From Oceanirhabdus sp. W0125-5 (GTDB lineage: Bacteria > Bacillota > Clostridia > Clostridiales > Clostridiaceae): a stretch of DNA of 64,000 nt. Made by a program: the position numbers and the translations under genes. Position 1 is the first letter of the stretch, and every line of letters starts with the position of its first letter. Below are positions 8,876-16,710 of the stretch, in pieces. The notes beneath the pieces were generated by a model. It saw nothing but the letters and a program-made list of their open reading frames with translations. It did not search any database and had not been told where the DNA came from. The stretch lies in assembly GCF_027938815.1 (NCBI RefSeq), contig NZ_CP115913.1:2762001-2826000 (forward strand), written 5' to 3'.

Positions 8876-9150
8876 GAGAATTGATACCTTTTAAAACAAA
8901 TGTAGAATGTAGAATGGATAATGTATAATGATGAATGTTTTGCTCTGCAAAACTTCAATTTATTGGTCGTTTGAACAAGAAGGCTTTACTCATTTTATCT
9001 CTGGATAAAATATTGTAATTTAAATACAAGGCTACATCTTTAATGATGCAAGTAAACCATCATTGCTCGATAAATAATACAATTAAGATTTCTCGTAGAG
9101 AAATGTCCATCGTTTTCAACTTCCAGTTTTCCACTTTCAACTCATTTTTT
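8876..9150 (-). repeat. Intergenic hairpin repeat, copy D (inverted; mixed arms)
   Basis: Full-length member of the repeat family described in the findings, in the opposite orientation to copies A-C. Hairpins: GTTTTGC-TCT-GCAAAAC (8937-8953) and ATTTCTC-GTA-GAGAAAT (9088-9104). The interior (about 8979-9060) is the reverse complement of the interior of copy C. The left arm is of the AATGTATAATG type and the right arm of the TTTTCAACTTCC type, so this copy is a mosaic. It fills the space between the GlmL-like gene and orr. Confidence 0.85.
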
Positions 9151-9206
9151 ACTTAGATATTGATTCTTATTATTTACTAAAACTTACGAAGTTAGGGGGA
9201 AAGAAA

Positions 9207-10268
9207 ATGAAGTATCCTTGTTTAGAAGTTGATTTAAAAAAGATTGAAGAAAACACTAGATTTATTGTTGATAAATGTAATGAAAAAGGAATAAAAGCTT
9301 TTGTTGTTTCAAAAGTATATTGTGCTTATAAAGAGATTGCTGGTGCTTCACTTAAAGGTGGCGCTTATGGAATTGCAGATTCTAGAATACAGAATCTTGA
9401 AAAGGTAAAAGAGTTTGATTGTCCAAAATTATTACTTAGAATTCCAATGAAGAGTGAGGTTGAAGATGTAGTAAGACTAGCTGATATAAGTTTGAATTCA
9501 GAAATTGAGACAATCATCTTGTTAGATGAAGAAGCAAGAAAGCAAGGAAAGGTTCACAAGATAATATTAATGATTGATCTAGGGGACTTAAGAGAAGGGG
9601 TATGGTTCCAGAGTATTGACACTATTGTTGAAGATATTTTAAAACTTGAAAATATTAAGCTTCATGGTATTGGAACAAACCTTACTTGTTATGGTGGTGT
9701 TATGCCAGATGATGAGAATCTAGGAAGATTATTAGAAATTAAGAATGAAATTGAGGATAAACATAATATTACTCTTGAAACTGTTTCAGGTGGAAATTCA
9801 AGTAGTTTATATAAGGTATTGAATGATACAATGCCAGAAGGAATAAACATGCTTAGAATTGGAGAGGCAATAGTTCTTGGAAGAGAAACAGCTTATGGAG
9901 ACTTGATAGAAGGAATGCATGAGGATGCATTTGTTCTAAAGGGAGAGATAGTTGAACTTAAAAAGAAACCGTCAGTACCAATAGGTACAATAGGTATGGA
10001 TGCCTTTGGAAACAAACCTACCTTTGAAGATAGAGGTGAAATTTTAAGAGCAATTGTAGCATTTGGAAGACAAGATGTAAATCCTGATGGTATCGAACCA
10101 TTGGATGAGAATATTGATATACTAGGAGCTAGCAGTGATCATCTTTTAATGGATGTAACAAACTCATTAAAGGAGTTAAGAGTTGGAGATATCCTTGAAT
10201 TCAAAGTAGATTATGGTGCATTGCTTAATGTAAGTACTTCAGAGTATGTTAATAAGGTATTTAAATAA
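9207..10268 (+). CDS. orr: Ornithine racemase (PLP)
   Basis: Converts L-ornithine to the D-ornithine used by OraSE, the first step of the oxidative branch. It is an alanine-racemase-like fold-III PLP enzyme of 353 residues with the PLP lysine at K36 (FVVSKVYCAY). Pocket segments include GIGTNLTCYGG, VSGGNSSSLYK and LRIGEAIVLGRE, typical of the Orr/YhfX group. The ATG follows GGGGGAAAG. It stands downstream of the cluster, separated by repeat copy D. I recall orr lying upstream of ord in C. sticklandii, so the order here seems rearranged. A terminator follows. Confidence 0.9.
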   Translation: MKYPCLEVDLKKIEENTRFIVDKCNEKGIKAFVVSKVYCAYKEIAGASLKGGAYGIADSRIQNLEKVKEFDCPKLLLRIPMKSEVEDVVRLADISLNSEIETIILLDEEARKQGKVHKIILMIDLGDLREGVWFQSIDTIVEDILKLENIKLHGIGTNLTCYGGVMPDDENLGRLLEIKNEIEDKHNITLETVSGGNSSSLYKVLNDTMPEGINMLRIGEAIVLGRETAYGDLIEGMHEDAFVLKGEIVELKKKPSVPIGTIGMDAFGNKPTFEDRGEILRAIVAFGRQDVNPDGIEPLDENIDILGASSDHLLMDVTNSLKELRVGDILEFKVDYGALLNVSTSEYVNKVFK

Positions 10269-10281
10269 AAATAACAGGTAT

Positions 10282-10312
10282 AGTGGACAGTTAATAATTG
10301 TCCGCTTTTTTT
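10282..10312 (+). terminator. Intrinsic terminator after orr
   Basis: An 8-bp stem AGTGGACA/TGTCCGCT (one G-T pair) with a 9-nt loop is followed by a 7-nt T run. It ends the ornithine cluster. Confidence 0.85.
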
Positions 10313-10483
10313 ATGATGTGGAGCTGTTTTGAAAACTTTATTCCTATGGTAGTTCCAAACAATTAAAATAGAAAAAGGGGATTATCATGACGATAATACA
10401 ATAGTTGTAATGTAATATAATTTTTGTTGATACTACATAGATTAAATAATTGCGAAATAAAAGGGAGTTAAGGGGGATTATAT

Positions 10484-11722
10484 ATGAATTATTTAGAAAT
10501 ATTTAATGATGTTGTAAGTATTATGAGAGAGGATTATTCAGGGTGTTTGGATAAAAAAGGATGGGACAACCATGAAAGATATAGAGAATTCATAAAAGTA
10601 AATAAAGAGCTTACTGATGAAGAGTTTTCTGATTTAGTGAATGATTATCTTCTTGATTTTAAAGAGCCGCATATGTGGTTCAGGTTTAAAGGGGCAAAGA
10701 ATAATAATAGAGGGTTCAAGTGCAGAGTTTGGAATAACAGATTGTTTGTTAGTGAGATTTCTGAAAGTGAAGAAATAGAAATTGGTGATGAGATTATTGC
10801 ATTAGATCAAAAAAATATATTAGAAGTAATAAAAGAAAGTGGAAGGAGAAATTATGGTGAAAAGCCTGAGAGAATGAAAAGGTGGAATCAAGTTTTTCAA
10901 AAGTATAATACTTGTACTATACTCAGAAATAATGAAGAAAAAATAATAGATATGAAGTTTTATGAAATGAAGAAACAGGAAAATGAGTACTCATTAAAAG
11001 TTTTAGATGATGAAATATTGTTAATGACATTAAGTGATTTTATGGATCAATATAAGGTTGAGAAGTTGATAGAAGAGAATGAAGATAAGTTGGATTCTTG
11101 CGAAAAGTTGATAATTGATGTAAGAAATAATGGAGGTGGAATGGACAGTTCCTATTATAAACTTATGGAGTATTTGGTTCCAGAAGGATATGAGTTAGAT
11201 TTGGATGATGGAGATATGGAGATTAATTATTCCAAAAGAAACTGTGATATAAGAATCAAACAATTTGAAGGATACTTATCTCAAGGGATTGATAGTAAAC
11301 TTCTAAGGGATTTTCTTGAAGATTTAAAGAAAAACTATAATAAGGGATTTAAGGTATTTAAAATGGAAGATGAAGGAGACTATAAGATTACTGGAAGAGC
11401 TAAGAACAGGAAAGTTGTTGTTCTATGTGATATGTATTGTGGAAGTTCGGGAGATGCTTTCATAAAGGCAGCTAAGAGTTCACCTATTGTAACAGTAATG
11501 GGGAGGAATTCAGCGGGAGTAACTGATTACTCTAATTTAGCAATCATAGAATTTAATAATAAGTTCAGTATGGGATATCCAACATCTAGAAGTTGTGAGA
11601 TTGATAAAGGGAAAGGCATACAGAATAAAGGGATTGAGGTCCATGAATATATTCCATGGACACCTGAACACCTTAAAAAAGATATGGATTTAGAAAAGGC
11701 GATTGAGTTTTTAAATATATAA
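10484..11722 (+). CDS. S41-family (tail-specific protease-like) peptidase, cytoplasmic
   Basis: 412-residue protein with a C-terminal S41 core: LIIDVRNNGGGMDSSYY, then VVVLCDMYCGSSGDAFIKAA with the nucleophile-type serine, then GRNSAGVTDYSN. The last motif resembles the tricorn/interphotoreceptor-type S41 branch rather than the GKG lysine of CtpA. No signal peptide or clear PDZ domain is visible, so an intracellular role is likely. The ATG follows AAGGGGGA. It is monocistronic: a terminator lies on each side. The substrate is unknown. Confidence 0.75.
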   Translation: MNYLEIFNDVVSIMREDYSGCLDKKGWDNHERYREFIKVNKELTDEEFSDLVNDYLLDFKEPHMWFRFKGAKNNNRGFKCRVWNNRLFVSEISESEEIEIGDEIIALDQKNILEVIKESGRRNYGEKPERMKRWNQVFQKYNTCTILRNNEEKIIDMKFYEMKKQENEYSLKVLDDEILLMTLSDFMDQYKVEKLIEENEDKLDSCEKLIIDVRNNGGGMDSSYYKLMEYLVPEGYELDLDDGDMEINYSKRNCDIRIKQFEGYLSQGIDSKLLRDFLEDLKKNYNKGFKVFKMEDEGDYKITGRAKNRKVVVLCDMYCGSSGDAFIKAAKSSPIVTVMGRNSAGVTDYSNLAIIEFNNKFSMGYPTSRSCEIDKGKGIQNKGIEVHEYIPWTPEHLKKDMDLEKAIEFLNI

Positions 11723-11728
11723 GATAGG

Positions 11729-11766
11729 GACGGTTCATTAATGAGAAATTAATGAACCGTCTTTTG
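11729..11766 (+). terminator. Strong intrinsic terminator after the S41 peptidase gene
   Basis: GACGGTTCATTAAT pairs perfectly over 14 bp with ATTAATGAACCGTC around GAGAA, and is followed by TTTT. Confidence 0.9.
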
Positions 11767-11915
11767 GCTTAATATTGAGTATATTAATTCAAGTGATAAA
11801 AAATATGAGGAATAAGGTTAAAATAAAAGCATAAATATACAATTGTAGAATAATATTAGTAAAAATGTTATAATGTGTATGTTAAGAGGCTATATTTATT
11901 TAAGGAGGGAATGTA

Positions 11916-12779
11916 ATGAAAAAAATTTTGAAAAGTATGGTGTTTTTAGGGATATTGATATCAATATTTCAAAATGTATATGGAGATGTTCCTAATAGAA
12001 CCGTTGTAATTGGAGAAAATGCCTTTACTCTTGAGTACGCAAATGATAAAAAAAACATTGATGAAATTAGAGAAAATATAAATAAAAGCGGAGGAAAGAT
12101 ATTTATTAAAGTAAATAATAAATGGTTTGATAATAAGAGAGAAGTTATAAAAGATTATAGTATTATACCTCAAATTAAATATAAAGATTCAAATGGGGTA
12201 ATTAAATCATATAAAAAGGGTGATGGTGAATTAATAAGAAATGATATAAAAGAAATTAATAATGATGAATTAAAAGCTTTGAAAGATTTCTTTTTAGTAG
12301 TAGTAGATGATACCATTGAAGTTGGTCTTGGAAGCAGTAAAAGATTAAGAATCATAAATCCCACTAAAATTCATTATGATGTAGTAAAAGTCAATGGTAG
12401 TGGGGTAGATATAAAGAAGGATTATAATTACATTGATATTATAGGTAAGAAATTAGGTACATCAGTGATAACTATAAAATTGAAAAATAGAGTAATTTCT
12501 TTAGTAATTCATGTAACTCCAGATGGAAAAAAGAATCCAAATGAACTTATTGTGAATGTAGGAGATGAGTTGAATTTAAAAGTAGGAGAAGAATATACTC
12601 TTTTAATTAATGGAGAAGAACTTAATAAATCTGATGTAAAGATGACTTATAATGGAGAAGGATTAATTTCAGTTGATGACAATGGTAAGATAAAAGCACT
12701 TAAAAAAGGTGAAGTTGATTTTGTGTTAATATCTCCAACTACAGGTTTATATAAGAAGATAGTTATTATTATTAAATAA
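11916..12779 (+). CDS. Secreted Ig-like (BIG2-type) protein, first of a tandem pair
   Basis: 287 residues with a Sec signal peptide (positive N-terminus, hydrophobic core, cleavage near residue 24). A conserved N-terminal module follows: VIGENAFTLEYAND ... IFIKVNNKWFDN. The C-terminal about 75 residues form a bacterial Ig-like BIG2 fold (LKVGEEYTLLINGEEL ... ISVDDNGKIKALKKGEVDF). There is no LPXTG or transmembrane anchor, so it is secreted or bound non-covalently. The next gene is its paralogue, 18 nt downstream. Function is not known; BIG2 domains often occur in surface adhesins. Confidence 0.7.
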   Translation: MKKILKSMVFLGILISIFQNVYGDVPNRTVVIGENAFTLEYANDKKNIDEIRENINKSGGKIFIKVNNKWFDNKREVIKDYSIIPQIKYKDSNGVIKSYKKGDGELIRNDIKEINNDELKALKDFFLVVVDDTIEVGLGSSKRLRIINPTKIHYDVVKVNGSGVDIKKDYNYIDIIGKKLGTSVITIKLKNRVISLVIHVTPDGKKNPNELIVNVGDELNLKVGEEYTLLINGEELNKSDVKMTYNGEGLISVDDNGKIKALKKGEVDFVLISPTTGLYKKIVIIIK

Positions 12780-12797
12780 AATTAAAGGAGTGGAATT

Positions 12798-13622
12798 ATG
12801 AAACGATTATGCAGTTGTTTTATTTTATTTATTTGTTTAATTGGAGCTTCAGTTCCTGTGTTTGCAGAGAGTAATGAAGATTTCATAGTTGCAGGTAATA
12901 AAGCTTTTTCGCTTGATTATGCAAACAATTCTTCTAATAACAAAGAAGTTAGTGAGGCTATAGTACAAGCTGACTATAAATGTTATTTCAATATAAATGG
13001 AAACTGGTTTGATTTAGATGGAAAATTAATAGTAGATCAAAATATTATTAAGAATATTAGTTATGATGAAATAAAGGTACAACCTAAATTAGGTATACTT
13101 ATTAAGGAAAAAATTTATTATGATGATTACCATAATAAAATCGAGGAAATTAACTTAAAGATTGATGAGAGTAAATGGTTAGATTTTGATACTGAAGAGG
13201 GAGAGGGTGTAGATATTATCTTAGATGGGAATGCAGTTAAAGTTGATATCTATGAAAATAATGGAATTAATATAACCCCTGCTAAAGCTGGAACAGTGAA
13301 GCTTGTTGCTAAGAGTAATATAAGTGAAGAGATTTTTGGGGTTTATAGAATTAATGTTTCAAGTAGTAAAAAAGAAAAAAGATTAGAAGTTAATTCAACC
13401 AATATCTCATTAAATAAAGGGGAAGCATTCCAATTAAAAATATCAGGAAGTGGGGTTTCGAGTATTTCACAAATCAGAATTACCACTGGAAACAGTGAAA
13501 TAATAAATGTAGATAAGAATGGTTTGATAAAGGCATTGAAACCTGGTAATGCATCAATTACATTAATCAATGTAGTAACTGGAGATTATCTTCTTATAAA
13601 AGTAAATGTAAAAAGTAATTAA
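12798..13622 (+). CDS. Secreted Ig-like (BIG2-type) protein, second of a tandem pair
   Basis: 274 residues, diverged paralogue of the preceding gene. It has a signal peptide ending near VFAES, the same N-terminal module (VAGNKAFSLDYANN ... CYFNINGNWFDLDGK) and a C-terminal BIG2 domain (ISLNKGEAFQLKISGSG ... INVDKNGLIKALKPGNASI). The shared pattern is A-F-[ST]-L-[ED]-Y-A-N followed by N-x-W-F-D. GGAGTGG precedes the ATG, and the two genes look co-transcribed. Function unknown. Confidence 0.7.
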   Translation: MKRLCSCFILFICLIGASVPVFAESNEDFIVAGNKAFSLDYANNSSNNKEVSEAIVQADYKCYFNINGNWFDLDGKLIVDQNIIKNISYDEIKVQPKLGILIKEKIYYDDYHNKIEEINLKIDESKWLDFDTEEGEGVDIILDGNAVKVDIYENNGINITPAKAGTVKLVAKSNISEEIFGVYRINVSSSKKEKRLEVNSTNISLNKGEAFQLKISGSGVSSISQIRITTGNSEIINVDKNGLIKALKPGNASITLINVVTGDYLLIKVNVKSN

Positions 13623-13631
13623 AATTTTGAA

Positions 13632-13736
13632 ACTCATTTCGTCTATAGATTAAACATTGTATTTTAACTACAATGTTTTATCCTTAGACGAAATGAGTAA
13701 ACTTCCATTATCCATTATTAATTATACATTTGTTTT
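13632..13736. repeat. Partial intergenic repeat, copy F, acting as a bidirectional terminator
   Basis: An outer 14-bp stem ACTCATTTCGTCTA/TAGACGAAATGAGT (13632-13645, 13685-13698) encloses an inner hairpin AACATTGTA/TACAATGTT (13653-13661, 13669-13677). The interior and the right arm (CCATTATCCATTATT ... CATTTGTTTT) match repeat copies B and C, but the two terminal hairpins are missing. It lies between convergent genes. Confidence 0.75.
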
Positions 13737-14336
13737 AAGTGATCTCTTAAAGAAATTAAGAAATCCTTCATCATAAGCGTTTTTTGTACCATCATCTCTA
13801 TCAAGATCCATATAAAATTTACCTGATTTAATTTCAATAGATAATGAATTAAGAGGAAAACCGTGAACTCTATTTTGGTGAGGAGTAGATGTTATTATAA
13901 ATTCTTCAGATGATATATCATCTCCATCATACTCGATTATTGTATTTTCATCTAGGACGAGACAAATACCATTTTTATATGTAGCAATTGCTTGTCCGCC
14001 CATTTCGTGAGCAAGAGAAGCATAGTATTCAATCATTTCCTCATCAGTAAGGTTTTTACCATTAACTCTTCTAACATGTACTCCAGGTTGTTTAGCCTCT
14101 TCTAATCCTTTAATAAACAATCCAGAATCACAAGAAAAAACAGGCTTTTTTAGAACTTTATAATAAGCTAATGCTTTTAATTTTGCATTCTCAAGTGGAG
14201 CATTACCACTCTCATCTACTTCTGGAATATCAATATCAAAATCCCTTAAAGATAGAATATCCATATCTAATGAAGCTAGCATTCTTTTCATGGCAGTAAG
14301 CTTACCAGGGTTTGTAGTACCGTAAACTAATTCCAA
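13722..14336 (-). CDS. RdgB/HAM1-like non-canonical purine NTP pyrophosphatase
   Basis: 204-residue member of the ITPase fold family, which hydrolyses XTP/dITP to monophosphates to keep deaminated purines out of nucleic acid. The N-terminal nucleotide loop is TTNPGKLTAM and the metal/base loop is FSCDSGLFIKGL. Both differ from RdgB: the usual N-x-x-K-x-x-E glutamate is alanine and the usual DDSG is CDSG. This may be a subfamily with another substrate. A TTG start is placed 7 nt after AGGAGG. Convergent with the Ig-like genes. Confidence 0.75.
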   Translation of the reverse strand: MELVYGTTNPGKLTAMKRMLASLDMDILSLRDFDIDIPEVDESGNAPLENAKLKALAYYKVLKKPVFSCDSGLFIKGLEEAKQPGVHVRRVNGKNLTDEEMIEYYASLAHEMGGQAIATYKNGICLVLDENTIIEYDGDDISSEEFIITSTPHQNRVHGFPLNSLSIEIKSGKFYMDLDRDDGTKNAYDEGFLNFFKRSLKTNV

Positions 14337-14357
14337 TGTAATTCCTCCTTATCATCC

Positions 14358-14452
14358 AAAGAACAAATAACAGAGAACAAAGAACAAATGTTGATACCTT
14401 TCAGCGAGGCTGAAAGCTTTTTTCTTTATTCTTTTTCTTTATTCTTTTGTAT
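14358..14452. repeat. Minimal hairpin repeat, copy H (single-hairpin variant)
   Basis: Hairpin CTTTCAGC-GAG-GCTGAAAG (14398-14416) is flanked by short tandem arms: AAAGAACAAA-type on the left (14358-14388) and the complementary TTCTTTATTC-type on the right. The TTGATACCTTT next to the hairpin also occurs at the outer edge of copy D. Another arm flavour of the same architecture is the likely reading. Confidence 0.5.
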
Positions 14453-14498
14453 AGTGCTAAGAATAGTATAGTATACTTCCATAAATATGTAAAATAAT

Positions 14499-14545
14499 AA
14501 AGGAACTTTATCTTAACTATGCAGATAAAGTTCCTTTTATTATAT
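14499..14545 (-). terminator. Terminator after the nucleoside hydrolase gene
   Basis: A 15-bp stem AAAGGAACTTTATCT/AGATAAAGTTCCTTT with a 9-nt loop has AT-rich tails on both sides (TTATTATTTTAC on the minus strand), so it may work in both directions. Confidence 0.8.
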
Positions 14546-14605
14546 ATAGATATTCTGAAGTACGAAGAATATCATGGTTATTTGTTATCTTTTCTTTCTT
14601 CTTTG

Positions 14606-15529
14606 TTACTTAAGTTCAAGAGTACTCAAGAACATATCCATAACCTTTTCGGCATTAACTTCATTTAGAATTAAACATTCTTTGCTTTCTGGATAGAACA
14701 TATTCCATGAATCAACAAGTAGTTGTCCTCTTGTTACACCTTCAGTGACTACTTTCACTGGAGCTGTAATTCCATTGCAGCAGTTATTATCTAAATAATA
14801 AGCTATATTTAAAATATCATTTATTATACAACCATCAAAGTTTTCAACTTTTCTATGGAAGTCCATATAGAATTTAGTAACCTCATAAATGAAATTTCCA
14901 ACTTTATTTTTATCTTTAAAGTTAAGGGTTACATGAGGTGTTAAGAAAATTTTACGTGTTACATCCAAAGTTACCATTGTCATTGGAACTTCAGATTCTA
15001 AAATAAGCTCAACTGCCTTTGGATCATGATAATAATTGAATTCTGTAACAGGTGACATATTACCAAATGCTTTATAAGTACCACCCATAGATATGATTGA
15101 GTTACATTTATTAAAGATATCTTTATCCTTTAAGTAGGCTCTAGCAAGGTTAGTTAGAGGACCTAAAGCAATGATATCTATATTATCATATTTCTTTAAA
15201 CTCTCTAAAATAAAATCTTCAGCTTGTACATCCGAACAATAATCAAAGCCTTTTCCATAGTGAGTTTCTCCAAGACCATCTTCACCATGGGTATCTTTAG
15301 CATCAATGTACTCCCCATCAAGATTTGGAATTCCGCTAGTATAAACAGGAATGTCTTTACCTAAAAGATTTAAAATAGCTTTTATATTCTTTGCACTTTC
15401 TAAGCTATTTACATTTCCACTTACACTTGTGATTCCTATGATATCAATATCAGATTTTATTGCAAATATTAAAGCTAATGCATCATCAATTCCACAATCT
15501 GCATCTATAATAACCTTGTTTTTAATCAT
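14606..15529 (-). CDS. queK: Inosine-uridine type nucleoside hydrolase, probable queuosine hydrolase
   Basis: 307-residue IunH-family hydrolase with the calcium-binding motif at the N-terminus (DADCGIDDALAL; D9, D11, D15, D16) and ALGPLTNLARA later. The family cleaves N-glycosidic bonds of nucleosides. The ATG at 15529 overlaps the last 8 nt of the upstream VUT transporter gene, behind GAGGG, so the genes are translationally coupled. In Clostridioides difficile a homologue (QueK) releases queuine from queuosine and neighbours YhhQ and QueL; the arrangement here is the same, under a preQ1 riboswitch. The substrate is inferred from that context; purine or pyrimidine salvage remains possible. 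Confidence 0.8.
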   Translation of the reverse strand: MIKNKVIIDADCGIDDALALIFAIKSDIDIIGITSVSGNVNSLESAKNIKAILNLLGKDIPVYTSGIPNLDGEYIDAKDTHGEDGLGETHYGKGFDYCSDVQAEDFILESLKKYDNIDIIALGPLTNLARAYLKDKDIFNKCNSIISMGGTYKAFGNMSPVTEFNYYHDPKAVELILESEVPMTMVTLDVTRKIFLTPHVTLNFKDKNKVGNFIYEVTKFYMDFHRKVENFDGCIINDILNIAYYLDNNCCNGITAPVKVVTEGVTRGQLLVDSWNMFYPESKECLILNEVNAEKVMDMFLSTLELK

Positions 15530-16238
15530 CAGCACCCTCTCTTGGAGTGATGTATGACATTAGATACATGAATGGAGTATCTACAATTGCAGCTATATAT
15601 TTTACTATTAAAGTAGTAACGATTACAGTAAATGCAATTGACATAGGGAATATACCTACTAGGGCAAATCCTAGAGTTACAAGAATAGTATCAACAAGTT
15701 GAGAAATTATTGTTGAACCATTATTTCTAATCCATAAAGATTTTCTAGAGCTATCCCAGTTTTTCAGCTTTGAATAAATATATACATCCAAAGATTGGCT
15801 AATTAAGAAAACTAAATTTCCTACAAAAACAGCTTTTAAAGCACCACCGTTTATAGAGAAAAATAAGTTTAAAGCCTCATTGAAGTTTGAACTGTATTCA
15901 AGTCCTTGAAATATTGTAGAAATATACATGATGATTATAAATGAAATATTTGCAAAAATTGAAATATGAACAGATTTTCTTGCTTCCTTATATCCATATT
16001 TCTCGTTTAATAGGTCAGTGGCAAGGAATATACCTGCAAACATAACATTACCTAAAGTTGCTTCAAGCTCAAAGAGTCCAAAATCAAAAATTACACCCTT
16101 ATTAACCTGTAGGTTTGCAGCAATAACACTTAGGACGATATATCCTAAAATACCACGCTTCCCAAAAAATTTGTATGCAGCCGCTATAAGTGCAAAATTT
16201 ACAACTGCAAAGATCAAAAATACTAATAAGTTATTCAT
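15522..16238 (-). CDS. yhhQ: VUT-family queuosine-precursor transporter
   Basis: 238-residue membrane protein with about six transmembrane helices, of the YhhQ/DUF165 (COG1738) family that imports preQ1, preQ0, queuine or queuosine. Family signatures are FLATDLLNEKYGY, the LISQSLDVYIYSKLK segment and RNNGSTIISQLVDT. The leader carries a preQ1-I riboswitch whose 3' end covers the ribosome-binding site. The gene is coupled by an 8-nt overlap to the nucleoside hydrolase. Queuosine or queuine is the likely substrate given that partner. Confidence 0.9.
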   Translation of the reverse strand: MNNLLVFLIFAVVNFALIAAAYKFFGKRGILGYIVLSVIAANLQVNKGVIFDFGLFELEATLGNVMFAGIFLATDLLNEKYGYKEARKSVHISIFANISFIIIMYISTIFQGLEYSSNFNEALNLFFSINGGALKAVFVGNLVFLISQSLDVYIYSKLKNWDSSRKSLWIRNNGSTIISQLVDTILVTLGFALVGIFPMSIAFTVIVTTLIVKYIAAIVDTPFMYLMSYITPREGADD

Positions 16239-16245
16239 AAATTAT

Positions 16246-16288
16246 CTCCTCCTAGTTTTGTTTACGCAGGATGGTTTCGAACTGCGGT
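16246..16288 (-). ncRNA. preQ1-I riboswitch (translational type)
   Basis: On the minus strand the leader reads CGCAG-(12-nt loop starting UUCGAAACC)-CUGCG-UAAACAAAACUAGG, then GAGG. A 5-bp P1 stem, a C-containing loop and an A-rich 3' segment ending in ACUAGG are the hallmarks of class I preQ1 aptamers; the 3' part closely resembles the Thermoanaerobacter tengcongensis element (UUAACAAAACAAGG). The ACUAGGAGG tail contains the Shine-Dalgarno site, so ligand binding should block translation of yhhQ. COG1738 genes are known targets of this riboswitch. Confidence 0.85.
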
Positions 16289-16305
16289 TTTTTTCAAACA
16301 GATAT

Positions 16306-16334
16306 ATTATATAGGATATTATGTAAAAGTACAA
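16306..16334 (-). promoter_or_regulatory. Sigma-A promoter of the yhhQ-nucleoside hydrolase operon
   Basis: On the minus strand, -35 TTGTAC (16334-16329), a 17-bp spacer and -10 TATAAT (16311-16306). The start point should be near 16299, just upstream of the riboswitch aptamer. Confidence 0.7.
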
Positions 16335-16388
16335 GTTATACTTGATTTATAAAGGATAAAAAATGAATGGTAGGAATAAAAAAGATGA

Positions 16389-16642
16389 GAGTTGAAAGTT
16401 GAAAGTGGAAAGTGGACAACGAATGACATTTCTCTCCGAGAAATTTAAAATAATTGTTTAGTGGATAAGAGAATTAATTTGTTTCATCATAGGGGAAACA
16501 TTGTACTTTAGACTGCAATATTTTATCTCAGATAAAATGAGTAAAAACTTCTTGTCTTAAATAACAAAAAAATGCAGTTTCTAAGGTAGCAGAAACATCC
16601 ATCGTTGTTAACTGTCAACTTTCCACTGTCAATTTCTTTTAT
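16389..16642 (+). repeat. Intergenic hairpin repeat, copy A
   Basis: Full copy. The left arm is GTTGAAAGTGGAAAGTGG-type and the right arm its inverted partner (CAACTTTCCACTGTCAA). Left hairpin ATTTCTC-TCC-GAGAAAT (16428-16444); right hairpin GTTTCT/AGAAAC (16577-16596) followed by CATCCATC. Interior matches copies B and C. It separates the divergent yhhQ and radical-SAM genes. Confidence 0.85.
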
Positions 16643-16663
16643 AGGTTTTTAATTTTTTTTTGT

Positions 16664-16684
16664 GTACGCAGCGCGTACTTTTTA
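16664..16684 (+). terminator. Hairpin with T run just after repeat copy A
   Basis: GTACGC-AGC-GCGTAC followed by TTTTTAT. A sequence-different hairpin of the same layout (AGCACGC-ATT-GCGTGCT then TTTTTATG, 41907-41928) follows copy B, so this may be an outer part of the repeat unit. Confidence 0.5.
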
Positions 16685-16710
16685 TGTTATACTGGCTTTG
16701 GTGATGAAAA

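Noticed and set aside
10381..10397. Operator ATTATC-N5-GATAAT before the S41 peptidase gene
   Set aside because: Six-bp AT-rich arms are expected by chance in this DNA, and there is no well-placed promoter.
16389..16642. Insertion sequence between yhhQ and the radical-SAM gene
   Set aside because: No transposase frame of any length; the structure matches the non-coding repeat family instead.
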